From assembly GCA_016789725.1 (NCBI GenBank), contig JAEUQN010000005.1, positions 31,350 through 95,349 of the forward strand: a stretch of 64,000 nucleotides of DNA, given 5' to 3'. The DNA is from Blastocatellia bacterium (GTDB taxonomy: Bacteria > Acidobacteriota > Blastocatellia > RBC074). The notes below the pieces were generated by a model, which was not told the origin of the DNA, made no database searches, and saw only the letters and a list, made by a program, of their open reading frames with translations. Within the stretch, counting starts at the first letter, position 1. Every line of letters starts with the position of its first letter. Position numbers and translations under genes: made by a program. This document shows positions 10,423 to 20,600 of this stretch, piece after piece.

Positions 10423-10777
10423 TCTGTGCGCTCCTTAATCGAACGGTTCTCAAGCTGTCGGGCAAAGAGTATAAATCTCCAGGCCATCTGTCTTGTATGT
10501 TTCTAAGACAGGTTGAATAGACTTAGGAAGTCTTTATGGCCGACGTTTATTGAGGGTGCTTGGTTGCCACTATTGCCTCGTCAAATCGTCATCATAGACG
10601 GCTTCTTGTCACATTCTTGACGGAGATATTACGCATCCTGTATACAAGTTTTACTTGGTACGAATCAACAACCTTATCCTAAGCGGCGGATTTTTTCTTA
10701 TTGATCAGAGCTTAGGTCGTGACCGCAACTGCAATACCTTCGATAAGGGCTTAAGGGAATCGAAAGGAAACGCTGGT
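10423..10777. other. Divergent promoter region between the S9 peptidase and the AraC gene
   Basis: 355 bp with no convincing gene. It holds two adjacent dyads at 10488-10533, listed separately. A TTG-initiated extension of the AraC frame runs through part of it from 10655, but looks non-coding compared with the family. Confidence 0.5.
10488..10533. promoter_or_regulatory. Two adjacent dyads, candidate operators
   Basis: CTGTCTT (10488-10494) with AAGACAG (10505-10511), then AGACTT (10519-10524) with AAGTCT (10528-10533). Both contain an AGAC core and lie 66-111 bp upstream of the S9 peptidase start. A binding role for the neighbouring AraC-type regulator is only a guess; AraC proteins more often bind direct repeats. 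Confidence 0.35.
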
Positions 10778-11599
10778 ATGTCCATGCAATTACCTCCCGG
10801 AAGATACTATGGAGAGACGTTACGCAGCCGTAAAATGGCGAGCTTTGAGCTTTCAGAGCGGGTCTATTCTCCAGGTTATCAAACCCCGAAACATACTCAT
10901 AAACAAGCCCTGTTTTGTTTTGTAATGCAGGGGAATTATACCGAGAGCTATGGCGGGAAAACACGGGAGTGTCAGTCTTCGACACTGCTCTTTCATCCTC
11001 CCGGCGAATTGCACGCCGAACATTTTCACGAAGCTGGGGGGCGCTCATTTATTGTGGAAATTGCGCCCGACTGGCTCGCACGCATCCGGGAGCAGTTGCC
11101 GCTGGCGGAGCATTCCGCAGATTTTCAGGGCAGCGTATTTGAATCGCTCGCGCGCAAGCTGTATCGAGAATTCACGCACGAGGATTGCGCCTCTTCCATC
11201 ATCATCGAAGGGTTGATGATGGAAATGATCGGTGAAACGATGCGCTGCCGCGTCGCACAGACATCGTATGATGCGCCGCGTTGGTTGCAACAAGCCAAAG
11301 ACCTTCTGCATGTGCGCTTCGCCGAAGACCTCACGCTGGCGGACGTTGCACAAAATGTGGGCGTCCATCCGGTTTATTTGGCGCAGACGTTCCGCAAAAT
11401 CTATCAATGCACAGTGGGAGAATATGTGCGCCAGCGCCGCATTGAATATGCGTGCCACGAATTGACAACTTCCGCCAGACCCATTGTGGAGATTGCGCTC
11501 GCCGCTGGTTTCTGTGATCAGAGCCACTTCACCAGAACGTTCAAGCGCGCCATAGGTACTGCGCCTTCCCAATACCGCGAATCCCTCCGCGAGATTTGA
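10778..11599 (+). CDS. AraC family transcriptional regulator with cupin-like sensor domain
   Basis: 273 residues. The N-terminal half has a cupin pattern (PKHTHKQALFCFVMQG, then LLFHPPGELHAEHFH). The C-terminal half has two helix-turn-helix motifs: LTLADVAQNVGVHPVYLAQTF, then PIVEIALAAGFCDQSHFTRT ahead of FKRAIGTAPSQYR, the AraC signature. The ATG at 10778 follows AAAGGA; the upstream TTG extension is rejected. Its position between the S9 peptidase and the hydroxyproline operon suggests it controls one or both. The effector is unknown. Confidence 0.9.
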   Translation: MSMQLPPGRYYGETLRSRKMASFELSERVYSPGYQTPKHTHKQALFCFVMQGNYTESYGGKTRECQSSTLLFHPPGELHAEHFHEAGGRSFIVEIAPDWLARIREQLPLAEHSADFQGSVFESLARKLYREFTHEDCASSIIIEGLMMEMIGETMRCRVAQTSYDAPRWLQQAKDLLHVRFAEDLTLADVAQNVGVHPVYLAQTFRKIYQCTVGEYVRQRRIEYACHELTTSARPIVEIALAAGFCDQSHFTRTFKRAIGTAPSQYRESLREI

Positions 11600-11818
11600 G
11601 AGGGAATAATTTTGTCAGGCGGCTGGCTCTCTCCAAAAACGCGCAGGCGATTTTACGCCAGGTGATTTCAGCACTAATCGAGTTCAAACGACCTTACAGG
11701 AATTCAAGACGGAAGACTCTTACCTTTGGTTTACTTCTGATGCACAACGCAGTGAAATGCAGTTGAGGAAATATCAAACCAGATGAGCCGCAACAGGCAT
11801 TTGGGAAAGAGGATTTGC

Positions 11819-12784
11819 ATGACAAACCGACAGATAAAACGCGTCAAGATCGTGGATTCTCACACAGGCGGCGAACCGACTCGCGTGGTAGTCAGTGGTG
11901 GCCCTGATCTGGGCAACGGCACGATGGCGGAACGTTTGGAGCGATTCAAGTCGCAGCACGATAACTTTCGCTCGGCGGTGGTCAACGAACCGCGCGGCAA
12001 TGATGCGGTCGTGGGGGCTTTGTTGTGTGAACCTGCCGACCCTTCCTGTGCAGCAGGCGTGATTTTCTTCAACAATGTCGGTTATCTGGGGATGTGCGGT
12101 CACGGCACCATCGGGCTGATCGTCACGCTTGCATACCTCAATCGCATTGCGCCGGGAACGCATCGTATTGAAACGCCTGTGGGCGTGGTTGCAGCGACCC
12201 TTGACGAAAACAATTTCGTCAGCGTGGATAATGTGCCGAGTTACCGATTGGCGGCCAATGTCTGCGTTGAGGTCCCCGGCTATGGTTTGGTCAGCGGTGA
12301 CATTGCCTGGGGCGGCAATTGGTTTTTTCTAGTCAATAGCGACAGAGAGCAGCGGCTGACGCTGGACCGTTTGGAGGAACTCACCGATTTTACCTGGCGG
12401 ATTCGGCAGGCGCTCAATGCGCAGGGCATCACAGGTGCGAATGGGCAGGAGATAGATCACGTCGAACTTTTCACCTCTTCCGAACTGAGTGGCGTGGACA
12501 GCAGGAATTTTGTGTTATGTCCCGGCAAAGCCTATGACCGCTCGCCGTGTGGTACCGGCACCAGTGCCAAGCTGGCGTGTTTGTATGCAGACGGGAAATT
12601 GCGGGCAGGACAGGTGTGGCGGCAGGAAAGCATTGTTGGCAGCGTGTTTGAAGGCACCATTCGCGCCGCCAGCGAGACCGACGGAAAAGTGTCTCCGACG
12701 ATCAAAGGTTCTGCCTTCGTGAACGCTGAAGCCGAATTGATTTTGGACGAGCGTGACCCGTTCTGTTATGGGATTCGCCAATGA
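11819..12784 (+). CDS. 4-hydroxyproline 2-epimerase (proline racemase family)
   Basis: Cofactor-independent enzyme that inverts C2 of trans-4-hydroxy-L-proline to cis-4-hydroxy-D-proline. It is 321 residues. Both catalytic cysteines are present: Cys93 in GMCGHGTIG and Cys244 in [11 protein letters not shown]. This separates it from the dehydratase branch, where the first Cys is replaced. The start at 11819 has AGAGGA upstream. It overlaps the next gene by 4 bases. The neighbouring dehydrogenase and deaminase make hydroxyproline, rather than proline, the probable substrate. Confidence 0.9.
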   Translation: MTNRQIKRVKIVDSHTGGEPTRVVVSGGPDLGNGTMAERLERFKSQHDNFRSAVVNEPRGNDAVVGALLCEPADPSCAAGVIFFNNVGYLGMCGHGTIGLIVTLAYLNRIAPGTHRIETPVGVVAATLDENNFVSVDNVPSYRLAANVCVEVPGYGLVSGDIAWGGNWFFLVNSDREQRLTLDRLEELTDFTWRIRQALNAQGITGANGQEIDHVELFTSSELSGVDSRNFVLCPGKAYDRSPCGTGTSAKLACLYADGKLRAGQVWRQESIVGSVFEGTIRAASETDGKVSPTIKGSAFVNAEAELILDERDPFCYGIRQ

Positions 12785-13923
12785 CTTTACCCATGACTTC
12801 AAAAGCGTTTGATCTGGCTATTGTTGGTGGTGGCATTGTGGGTGCGGCCTGTGCCTGGGAAGCGGCGCGATCAGGATTGAGCGTAGTCGTGATTGAGCGC
12901 AGCGTGATAGGTGGCGGCGCGACTGCCGCCGGGATGGGGCATATCGTGGTGATGGATGATTCGGAGGCACAGTTTGCGCTGACACGATATTCGCAGCAAC
13001 TCTGGCAAGAGATCGCCTCCGATTTGCCCGACGATGTTGAATACGAAGAATGCGGGACAATCTGGGTGGCTGCCGATGAGGAAGAGATGATCGAAGTGCA
13101 GCGCAAAGAGGTTTTTTATCAGGAGCGCGGAGTCGCCGTCGAAATCCTGGACGCCGCCGCGCTCCGGCAAAGTGAACCAAATCTGCGGTCGGGGTTGAGA
13201 GGTGGTTTACTGGTTCCTGGTGATAGCGTGGTTTATCCGCCCTGTGCCGCGCGATATTTTTTGGAGCAGGCGCAATCACTCGGCGCACAATTACGATCAG
13301 GTGTGGCGGTGGTTGCCTTGAGTAACGATGGGGTCAAATTAAGCGACAATAGCCTTATCAGCGCAGGCATTACCGTCAACGCCACGGGCAGTTGGTCTCC
13401 GTTGTTGACGCCCGGCATTGATGTGCAAAAACGCAAAGGTCACTTGCTGATTACTGACCGCTACCCCGGTTTCGTGCGGCATCAATTGGTTGAGCTGGGG
13501 TATTTGAAAAGCGCCCATTCAATTAGCTCTGATTCGGTTGCGTTCAATGTGCAACCCCGCAAAACCGGCCAGGTGCTGATTGGTTCATCGCGGCAATACG
13601 GTGTGGGCGATCCGAAGATCGAAGCCGCAATGTTGAGCCGCATGCTCTCCCGCGCCGCAGAATACATGCCCGGCATTACACAACTTTCTGCGATTCGTAC
13701 CTGGACCGGCTTTCGTGCGGCTACGCCGGATAAGCTTCCACTTGTCGGTCAGTGTCCCGGTTACGACAGGCTCTATCTGGCAACCGGTCACGAAGGGCTT
13801 GGCATCACCACGTCAACAGGAACCGCAAAGCTGTTGATAGATCAATTGCTCAATCGCTCCTCGGCAATTCCGATTGCGCCGTATTTGCCGAGCCGTGTGC
13901 ATCAGGAGGCTATCCATGCCTGA
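12781..13923 (+). CDS. FAD-dependent oxidoreductase (DAO family), D-hydroxyproline dehydrogenase catalytic subunit
   Basis: 380 residues with an N-terminal dinucleotide fold ([19 protein letters not shown]) and a C-terminal DAO ending ([14 protein letters not shown]). It probably oxidises cis-4-hydroxy-D-proline to the 1-pyrroline-4-hydroxy-2-carboxylate imine. The start overlaps the epimerase stop and its 3' end overlaps the next gene, so all are translationally coupled. Heteromeric D-hydroxyproline or opine-type dehydrogenases pair such a subunit with a small 2Fe-2S protein and a second flavoprotein, as seen here. Confidence 0.85.
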   Translation: MTLPMTSKAFDLAIVGGGIVGAACAWEAARSGLSVVVIERSVIGGGATAAGMGHIVVMDDSEAQFALTRYSQQLWQEIASDLPDDVEYEECGTIWVAADEEEMIEVQRKEVFYQERGVAVEILDAAALRQSEPNLRSGLRGGLLVPGDSVVYPPCAARYFLEQAQSLGAQLRSGVAVVALSNDGVKLSDNSLISAGITVNATGSWSPLLTPGIDVQKRKGHLLITDRYPGFVRHQLVELGYLKSAHSISSDSVAFNVQPRKTGQVLIGSSRQYGVGDPKIEAAMLSRMLSRAAEYMPGITQLSAIRTWTGFRAATPDKLPLVGQCPGYDRLYLATGHEGLGITTSTGTAKLLIDQLLNRSSAIPIAPYLPSRVHQEAIHA

Positions 13924-14164
13924 CACGGTTATGCTCACAATCAACGGCCACCCGGTCATCGTACCAGACGGCAGCTCGGTGGCGACGGCGGTAGCGATTT
14001 CGGGCGCGATGGCCTTTCGTCGCTCGGTTCACGGAGAGCCGCGCGCGCCTTTATGTGGGATGGGGATTTGCTTTGAATGTCGCGTGACGATCAACGGGCA
14101 ATCGCACACGCGCAGTTGCCAGATTGTTTGCCAAAACGGAATGGACGTGCAAACCGATGAATAA
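13916..14164 (+). CDS. Small (2Fe-2S)-binding subunit of D-hydroxyproline dehydrogenase
   Basis: 82 residues. Four cysteines, C47, C52, C55 and C68, have the plant-ferredoxin-like spacing C-x4-C-x2-C-x12-C seen in HcnA and opine oxidase gamma subunits. The ATG at 13916 has CAGGAGG 7 bases before it, inside the 3' end of the preceding gene. Overlaps at both ends support one complex. It passes electrons between the two flavoproteins (inference from the family). Confidence 0.88.
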   Translation: MPDTVMLTINGHPVIVPDGSSVATAVAISGAMAFRRSVHGEPRAPLCGMGICFECRVTINGQSHTRSCQIVCQNGMDVQTDE

Positions 14165-15434
14165 TCCAGGTGACACTTACGACGTGCTGGTGATCGGCGG
14201 TGGCCCCGCCGGATTGGCTGCTGCCCTTTCTGCCCAACAATCCGGCCTACGCGTTGCCATCGTGGATGACAATCCGGGACTCGGTGGGCAAATCTGGCGC
14301 GGCGATCAACACAAGCCCGGCACGCCGGAAGCCGCGCAATGGCTTCGGCGTGTGGCAACGGCGCAGGTGAAATTTATCAGTGGTGCGTATGTGTATGAGC
14401 AACCGGAACCCGGACTGTTGTTGGCAGAAACCTTTGAAGGTCGGCGAGAGCTGGGCTATCAAAAACTAATTTTAGCAACCGGCGCGCGCGAACGATTTCT
14501 GCCATTTCCGGGCTGGACGCTGCCGGGCGTGGCGGGGGCAGGCGGGTTGCAGGCGTTGGTCAAATCCGGGCTGCCGATGGCAGGGAAAAAAATCGTTGTC
14601 GCGGGGACGGGGCCATTGTTGTTGGCGGTTGCCGCCTATTTGCAAAAGCAGAGCGCAAACGTGTTGTTGATTGCTGAACAAGCAAGCCAATTGCTTTCTT
14701 TCGGATTGAGCCTGTGGCGCTGGCCGAGCAAAATATTTCAGGCGATACAGCTCAAACGCGAACTGGCAGGCATTCGGCATCTGACGAATTGTTGGGTTGA
14801 GTCGGCGCATGGCGACAACCGGTTACAGCGCATCACGCTTCGACACGGTCAAAAAACATGGGATGTTGCCTGCGACTATTTGGCCTGCGGCTTTCATCTT
14901 GTGCCGAATGTTGAAGTGGCGGTCTTTTTCGGCTGCGAATTGCAGGAAGGTGTCGTGCAGGTGGACGAATTGCAAGCGACAACTGTTCCCGGAATTTACT
15001 GCGCAGGAGAAGCGACCGGCATCGGCGGCTTGGAATTATCGCTGGTGGAAGGACAGATCGCTGGTTTTGCCGCTACCAATCAAGTACAACAAGCGCGTGC
15101 GCTATTTGCTGAGCGCGACAAGCTGCAACAGTTTGCGAATCTGCTGAACCGCACATTTGCCTTGCGCGACGAATTGAAGCGACTGCCGCAACCAGACACC
15201 ATTGTTTGTCGCTGTGAAGATGTGAGCTTCGCGCGGGCAGAGAAATATCCCGAGTGGCGTGCGGCCAAGCTGCACACGCGTTGCGGTATGGGGCCATGTC
15301 AAGGGCGGATTTGCGGCCCCGCCCTGGAGTTCCTGCTCCATTGGCAACCGGAATCTGTGCGCCCGCCAGTCTTTCCCGTCAAGGTTGGAAACCTGATTCG
15401 AGACGCCGGAAGCCTGATCGAACAAGAGCAATAA
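14157..15434 (+). CDS. NAD(P)/FAD-dependent oxidoreductase subunit with BFD-like 2Fe-2S domain (HcnB/OoxA type)
   Basis: 425 residues. FAD-binding is shown by VLVIGGGPAGLAAALSAQ at the N-terminus, and a second nucleotide-binding loop (KIVVAGTGPLLLAVAAYL) lies mid-protein. The C-terminus has a BFD-like cluster site: C351, C353, C376 and C381 (CRC, then CGMGPC). The start at 14157 overlaps the previous stop by 8 bases. It is the large partner subunit of the heteromeric dehydrogenase. HCN synthase is the main alternative reading of this family but does not fit the neighbours. Confidence 0.86.
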   Translation: MNNPGDTYDVLVIGGGPAGLAAALSAQQSGLRVAIVDDNPGLGGQIWRGDQHKPGTPEAAQWLRRVATAQVKFISGAYVYEQPEPGLLLAETFEGRRELGYQKLILATGARERFLPFPGWTLPGVAGAGGLQALVKSGLPMAGKKIVVAGTGPLLLAVAAYLQKQSANVLLIAEQASQLLSFGLSLWRWPSKIFQAIQLKRELAGIRHLTNCWVESAHGDNRLQRITLRHGQKTWDVACDYLACGFHLVPNVEVAVFFGCELQEGVVQVDELQATTVPGIYCAGEATGIGGLELSLVEGQIAGFAATNQVQQARALFAERDKLQQFANLLNRTFALRDELKRLPQPDTIVCRCEDVSFARAEKYPEWRAAKLHTRCGMGPCQGRICGPALEFLLHWQPESVRPPVFPVKVGNLIRDAGSLIEQEQ

Positions 15435-15464
15435 TCAATTACAAAACTTATTGAGGAGAAAATC

Positions 15465-16364
15465 ATGACGATGAAATGGCAGGGCGTGATGCCCGCAATT
15501 ACCACGGGGTTCAAGGAAGATTTAAGCATTGACCACGAATTCGTAGCTCGACACGTTACCTGGCTCGTAGACAACGGTTGCACCGGCATTGTCACGCCGG
15601 GGAGTTTAGGCGAAGGCAATACGTTGACGTTTGAAGAACGCGCGGCGCTTTGGCAAACCGTCGTGGGAGCCGTTGGTGACCGTGTCCCTGTGGTTGCCGC
15701 CATCTCTGCGCTTAGCACCGCCGAGGCAGTCGAGCAATCGAAAACTGCCGCCAACAAAGGTTGCCAGGGATTGATGGTGTTGCCGCCGTATGTTTACAAA
15801 GGCGATTGGCGCGAGATGAAAGCTCACGTTGCGGCTTGCTTCAAAGCGACAACGCTCTCCTGCATGCTCTACAACAACCCGGTTGCTTATGGCACGGATT
15901 TCATCCCGGAGCAGATTCAGGAATTAGCCGACGAGTTCGAGAACTTTCAATCCGTCAAGGAATCCAGCACCGATGTTCGTCGCGTGACAGCCATCAAGGC
16001 GCTGGTCGGCGACCGTCTGGATTTGTTTGTGGGCGTGGATGACGCAATTGTCGAAGCGATTCCGGTCGGCGCGGTCGGCTGGGTGGCTGGCTTGGTGAAC
16101 GCCTTCCCGAAAGAATCCGTGGACCTGTTCAATTACACGGTGCAAGGTGACATGGAGAAAGCCTTGCCCTTGTATCATTGGTTTCTACCGCTGCTGCGTT
16201 TGGACACGGTGCCGAAGTTTGTGCAACTCATCAAGCTGGTGCAGCAAGCCGTTGGGATGGGCAATCCGCGCGTCCGTCCTCCACGCTTAAAGTTAGTCGG
16301 CACGGAACTGGAACAAACGATGGCGCTGATTCAAACGTCGCTCCAGAATCGCCCCGTGGTGTAG
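15465..16364 (+). CDS. DapA-family lyase, probable 1-pyrroline-4-hydroxy-2-carboxylate deaminase
   Basis: 299-residue TIM-barrel protein of the DHDPS/N-acetylneuraminate lyase family. The Schiff-base lysine is K165 (SVKESSTD), with the partner Tyr136 in MLYNNP. DHDPS itself is less likely, since this gene closes a hydroxyproline operon after the dehydrogenase that makes the imine substrate. The predicted product is 2-oxoglutarate semialdehyde plus ammonia. TGAGGAG precedes the ATG. No semialdehyde dehydrogenase follows. Confidence 0.85.
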   Translation: MTMKWQGVMPAITTGFKEDLSIDHEFVARHVTWLVDNGCTGIVTPGSLGEGNTLTFEERAALWQTVVGAVGDRVPVVAAISALSTAEAVEQSKTAANKGCQGLMVLPPYVYKGDWREMKAHVAACFKATTLSCMLYNNPVAYGTDFIPEQIQELADEFENFQSVKESSTDVRRVTAIKALVGDRLDLFVGVDDAIVEAIPVGAVGWVAGLVNAFPKESVDLFNYTVQGDMEKALPLYHWFLPLLRLDTVPKFVQLIKLVQQAVGMGNPRVRPPRLKLVGTELEQTMALIQTSLQNRPVV

Positions 16365-16432
16365 GGGTGATCTGCCGACGCAAGACCGGAAATATTTCTG
16401 AACACGATAGCTGACGGGCCAGCGATCCACTT

Positions 16433-16474
16433 ACGCCACGTACCTTCGCCTGTGACGGCGAAGGTACGTGGCGT
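16433..16474. repeat. Perfect 18-bp hairpin after the hydroxyproline operon
   Basis: Arms 16433-16450 and 16457-16474 are exact inverted copies around TGTGAC. There is no T-tract, so it is either a REP-like element or an mRNA-stabilising or factor-dependent terminator. A GTG that could start the CHAD frame earlier lies in the right arm, one reason to prefer the start at 16513. Confidence 0.7.
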
Positions 16475-16512
16475 ATTGCACTTTCAGGCGTTCGCCCATT
16501 ACTGTATTTGTA

Positions 16513-17379
16513 ATGACCTTTCAAGATTCCATCGGTGATCGCCTTCAGCAATTCGCTTTAGCACAATTTGATCTGGCAACTACCTGTTTGACTGAGACCC
16601 GGCGCAAGCCAGAGACCGCAATTCATGAAACGCGCCGTTGTTTGAAGCGAGTCCGTGCCCTTTTGCGGATGGTCAGAACACAACTCGCTCCGTCAATTTA
16701 TGATCGAGAGAATTTGTATCTACGCAACATCGGCCAACGGCTCGCGGCGCTCCGCGATGCAGCCATCATGCAGGAAACCCTCAAGAGTCTGAAAAAACAA
16801 ACTACCGATCCGCTGGCGAGAAGTACCTGGCGTGAACTTCAAAAGGAACTTGCTACGGCACGCACGCCACTGGTGCAACGCCAGAAAAAACGTATGGCAA
16901 CCACCGCTGCCAAGCTTCGCACCGCGCAAACCAGAGCAGAGAAGTGGGAGCTGGAGTTTAGCGATATAACTGTCGTGCAGAAGGGCGTGCAGAAAGTCTA
17001 TCGGCAAGGCAGACGTGCAATGAAGCGCGTTTTGAAAGAGCCAACGGCTGAAAATTTTCACGAGTGGCGCAAGCAAGTGAATCACCTGCGACATCAGCTT
17101 CAAATTGTTCAGACCTTGAAACTCGGCAAAGTCAGAGCTTCCCTGGAAGCAAGCAAAACCTTAGCCAACTTGCTGGGACGCAAGAACGATATTGCCGTTT
17201 TATCCCGCCATCTCTGTCGTCGTAAATCAACCATCAGCAAATCCACCAAACAAGCTATCCAAAAAATAACTTCCGCACATGACCAGCCGCTCGACACTGC
17301 GGTAAGGGAATTGGGACAGCAGTTTTATGCGCGAACGGGCAAAGCCTTTATCAAACACCTCTGGGCAACCGAGGTGTAG
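16513..17379 (+). CDS. CHAD domain protein
   Basis: 288 residues, all alpha-helical and rich in Arg, Lys and His. CHAD domains bind polyphosphate through conserved histidines and basic residues; here HETRRCLKRVRALLRM near the N-terminus and FHEWRKQVNHLRHQLQ at about 180 carry the typical pattern. The CYTH partner domain is absent. The start at 16513 avoids the upstream hairpin. A polyphosphate link would suit its place at the edge of the phosphorus genes, but I see no Pho-type promoter array before it. Confidence 0.85.
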   Translation: MTFQDSIGDRLQQFALAQFDLATTCLTETRRKPETAIHETRRCLKRVRALLRMVRTQLAPSIYDRENLYLRNIGQRLAALRDAAIMQETLKSLKKQTTDPLARSTWRELQKELATARTPLVQRQKKRMATTAAKLRTAQTRAEKWELEFSDITVVQKGVQKVYRQGRRAMKRVLKEPTAENFHEWRKQVNHLRHQLQIVQTLKLGKVRASLEASKTLANLLGRKNDIAVLSRHLCRRKSTISKSTKQAIQKITSAHDQPLDTAVRELGQQFYARTGKAFIKHLWATEV

Positions 17380-17531
17380 CGCGATTTAGCCAATCGCGGG
17401 GACTGTTCGGAAATCCTGTTGTTCTTGAATAGCGCAGTCGTCAGGGTGTTTGGAAATTAAATCCGGCAGCGGCCCGGTACGGGCCATTGACTGTAGGCAG
17501 GTCGTTCACGGCCTGTTTGAGTTCCCACGAT

Positions 17532-17570
17532 TTAAGCGTGATTTGACCTTCACCTGAAACAGAATTAAAG
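17532..17570 (+). promoter_or_regulatory. Candidate Pho box array before TonB receptor 1
   Basis: Hexamers TTAAGC, TTGACC, CTGAAA and TTAAAG begin at 17532, 17543, 17554 and 17565, an exact 11-bp period. TACGCT starts 9 bp after the last one (17580) and could be the -10 element. The array lies 125 bp before the receptor start. Confidence 0.6.
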
Positions 17571-17618
17571 CCCATTGATTACGCTTCCCACTACATTAGA
17601 ACGCGTTGATGGACAGCG

Positions 17619-17650
17619 AGGCTCCCCGGTTTGCTCCTTTGCGGGAGCCT
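17619..17650 (+). promoter_or_regulatory. Leader stem-loop of TonB receptor 1
   Basis: AGGCTCCC (17619-17626) pairs with GGGAGCCT (17643-17650) around a 16-base loop, 45 bases before the start codon. No T-tract follows closely. It could affect mRNA stability or translation; the role is unknown. Confidence 0.35.
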
Positions 17651-17694
17651 TGGCTGCTTTTGTCAGCAAAAATTTTAAGCGAGAGAAACCTGTC

Positions 17695-20600
17695 ATGAAA
17701 CTACCCTATTCTTTACTACTTTTTGTGAGCCTGCTGTTGAGTGTTCCCGCCTTCGCGCAATTCGATTCGGCGACAGTGCTCGGAACGATCCGCGATGCTA
17801 GTGGGGCATCATTGCCCGGAGCCATGATTACCCTTAAAAACAACGCGACCGGCATTGTTGTAACGGCGCAAACCGATGGGAATGGCGATTATCAATTCCC
17901 CAACGTCAAAATTGGCGAGTATCGGTTGAGCGCAGAAATACAAGGCTTCACGACCGCAATCACCGATAAAATCGTGGTGACCGTCAATGCGCGCCAACGC
18001 GTAGATTTGACGATGCAGCCCGGCCAGTTAACCGAAACCGTCACGATCACTGACGCCGCGCAATTGCTCGAAACCGATTCCAGCGTGCGCGGGCAGGTCG
18101 TGCAGCGCGAACAAATCGTCAATCTGCCGCTCAACGGGCGCTCCTACGCGAATTTGGTTTTGCTTGCGCCGGGTGTGCGCGAATCATCGCAAAACTCTGC
18201 GACCGGCGGCGGACGTGAAGCGGCGTTCAATGTGAATGGCCTGCGCAATACCTTCAATAACTTCCTGCTGGATGGCGTAGACAACAACGCCTATGGAACG
18301 AGCAATCAGAGCTTTTCATCACAAGTCGTGCAAGTGTCGCCCGATGCTGTTGCCGAATTCAAAGTGCAAACCAACACCTACAGCGCCGAGTTTGGGCGTA
18401 GCGGTGGCGCAGTCATCAACGCCGCCTATCGCAGCGGCACGAATCAATTTCACGGCAGTTTGTGGGAGTTTCATCGCAACACCGCGCTCAATGCGGTCGG
18501 TTTTTTCAAACCTGTGAGCGGTGTCAAACCGCCGTTGATTCGCAATCAATTTGGCGCGACTCTTGGCGGCCCAATTATCAAAGATCGCACGTTCTTTTTC
18601 CTAGATTACGAAGGCTTCCGTCAAGTCGCCAAAGATGTTGGATTCTCGACCTTGCCAACGCTACAACAACGGCAGGGAATTTTTGCGGTGGATGTGCGCG
18701 TGCCATACAGCTTCGTGGATTCGACCGGCGCGACGATTGCCGCTGGAACTGTCTTTACCGCTGGTCAGCGTGTGCCGATGACCTCGTTTGCCAAAAAGGT
18801 CTTGAGCGAATTGCCCGCGCCAAACATCGGCGGTAAAACCGAGACCAACTTTGCCAACAACTTCAGCGATCTGGTCATCAATCGCAACTTCAACGACAAA
18901 TTCAACATCAAGCTGGATCACAATTTCAGCGACCAACTGAATGGCTTCTTTCGCATTAGCCATCGCAAAGTGAACGAATTCAATGGCCCCACCATTCCCA
19001 GCCCATCGGGCAGCGGCGGCAACGGCTACATCAACGTGCTGAATCAACAACTGGTGTTTGGCGCGACGTATGCGATGGCGAATGGTTCAGCCATTGAAGC
19101 GCGCCTCGGTGTCTCGAAAATCGAGGGCGGCAAACGTCCACCCTTGTCGGGCGGCCCCAGCGTCCGCGAACTCTACGGCATTACCGGCTTGCCCGAAGAT
19201 CGCACGATCACGGGTGGCTTGACGACACAAACCATCAACGGGTTTTCACAAATCGGTCGGCAGGCCACGAATCCGCAATTCCAAAATCCTTTCACGATCA
19301 ATCCGCGCGTCAATTACACGCGGACGATCAGCCGTCACAGCTTGAAAGCGGGCTATGAATATTTGTTGGTAAATACGGATGTGCAAGACACGAACCCGTT
19401 GATGGGATTGGACACGTACGCCGGTCAATTCAGCCGTCCCGCGACCGCAGGCGGCAACACGATTTACAACTTAAGCGATTTTTTGTTCGGCGCGCGCAAT
19501 CAATATGAGTTCGCCAATTTGCTGGTCGTCGAAATGCAACGCCGCTTGCACTACGCCTACCTGCAAGACGATTTCAAAGTGAACAATAAGCTGACGTTGA
19601 ATGTCGGCGTCCGTTATGAATTCGCGACGCCGTACACGGAGGCAAACAATCGGCTGTCAAATTTCGATCCGGCGACGAAGACGATTATTCAAGCCAAAGA
19701 TGGCTCGCTTTATAACCGTTCGCTGGTTGATCCCGATTACAACAACTTCGCGCCGCGCGTTGGCCTGGCCTATAACCTGTTTGATAAAACGGTGCTGCGC
19801 GGCGGTTACGGCATCGGCTATGTGCATTTCAATCGCATCGGGAGTGCAGATTTATTAGCCACGAACTTCCCGCAAATCACGCGTGCGAACGTCACACAAA
19901 ACGCGGCGCTCGCGCTGTGTACGGGCAATGTGTTTGCGGAAGGTTGCTTCCGTCCGACACAGGCAGGGTATCCGACGAATTTGCCGAACAACGTGGTGTT
20001 GTTCACGCCGCGCGAAATGCGAACGGCCTACATTCAAAACTGGCAACTTTCGATTCAGCGCGAATTGCCCGGCAATATGTTGTTGGATGTGGCCTATGTT
20101 GGAAATCACGCGCTGAAGCTGTTGCTGCTCGCGGATTACAATCAGGCGCGTCCGCTGACGACGGCGGAACTGGCGTTGCCTGCCGCAAGCCGTCCGAGCC
20201 TGGATGCGCGTCGCCCGATTGCGGGCTTCCGTTCGATTTCGGCAACCTTGCCGGCGGCCTACTCGAACTATCACGCGTTGCAGGTGAAATTTGAGCGCCG
20301 CTTCTCAAAAGGCTTGTACCTGCTGAATTCGTTTACGTGGTCGAAGGCGATTGATAACGCTTCGCAAGTGTTGGAGGAACCGGGCGGCAACACTGGTACG
20401 CCGCAAAATGTGTATAACATTGCGGCGGATCGAGGCGTCGGCACGTACGATCAGCCCTTCAATAACACGACCAGCTTTGTGTTTGAGTTGCCGTTTGGCA
20501 AAGGCCGCGCGTGGCTCAGCGATTTGCCGTATGCCGCAGATGTGTTGTTCGGCGGATGGGCGTTGACGGGCATTAACACGATGACGAGTGGACAGGCCAT

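Noticed and set aside
10655..10777. TTG-initiated N-terminal extension of the AraC regulator
   Set aside because: Not cupin-like, no ribosome-binding site, and it covers the promoter region.
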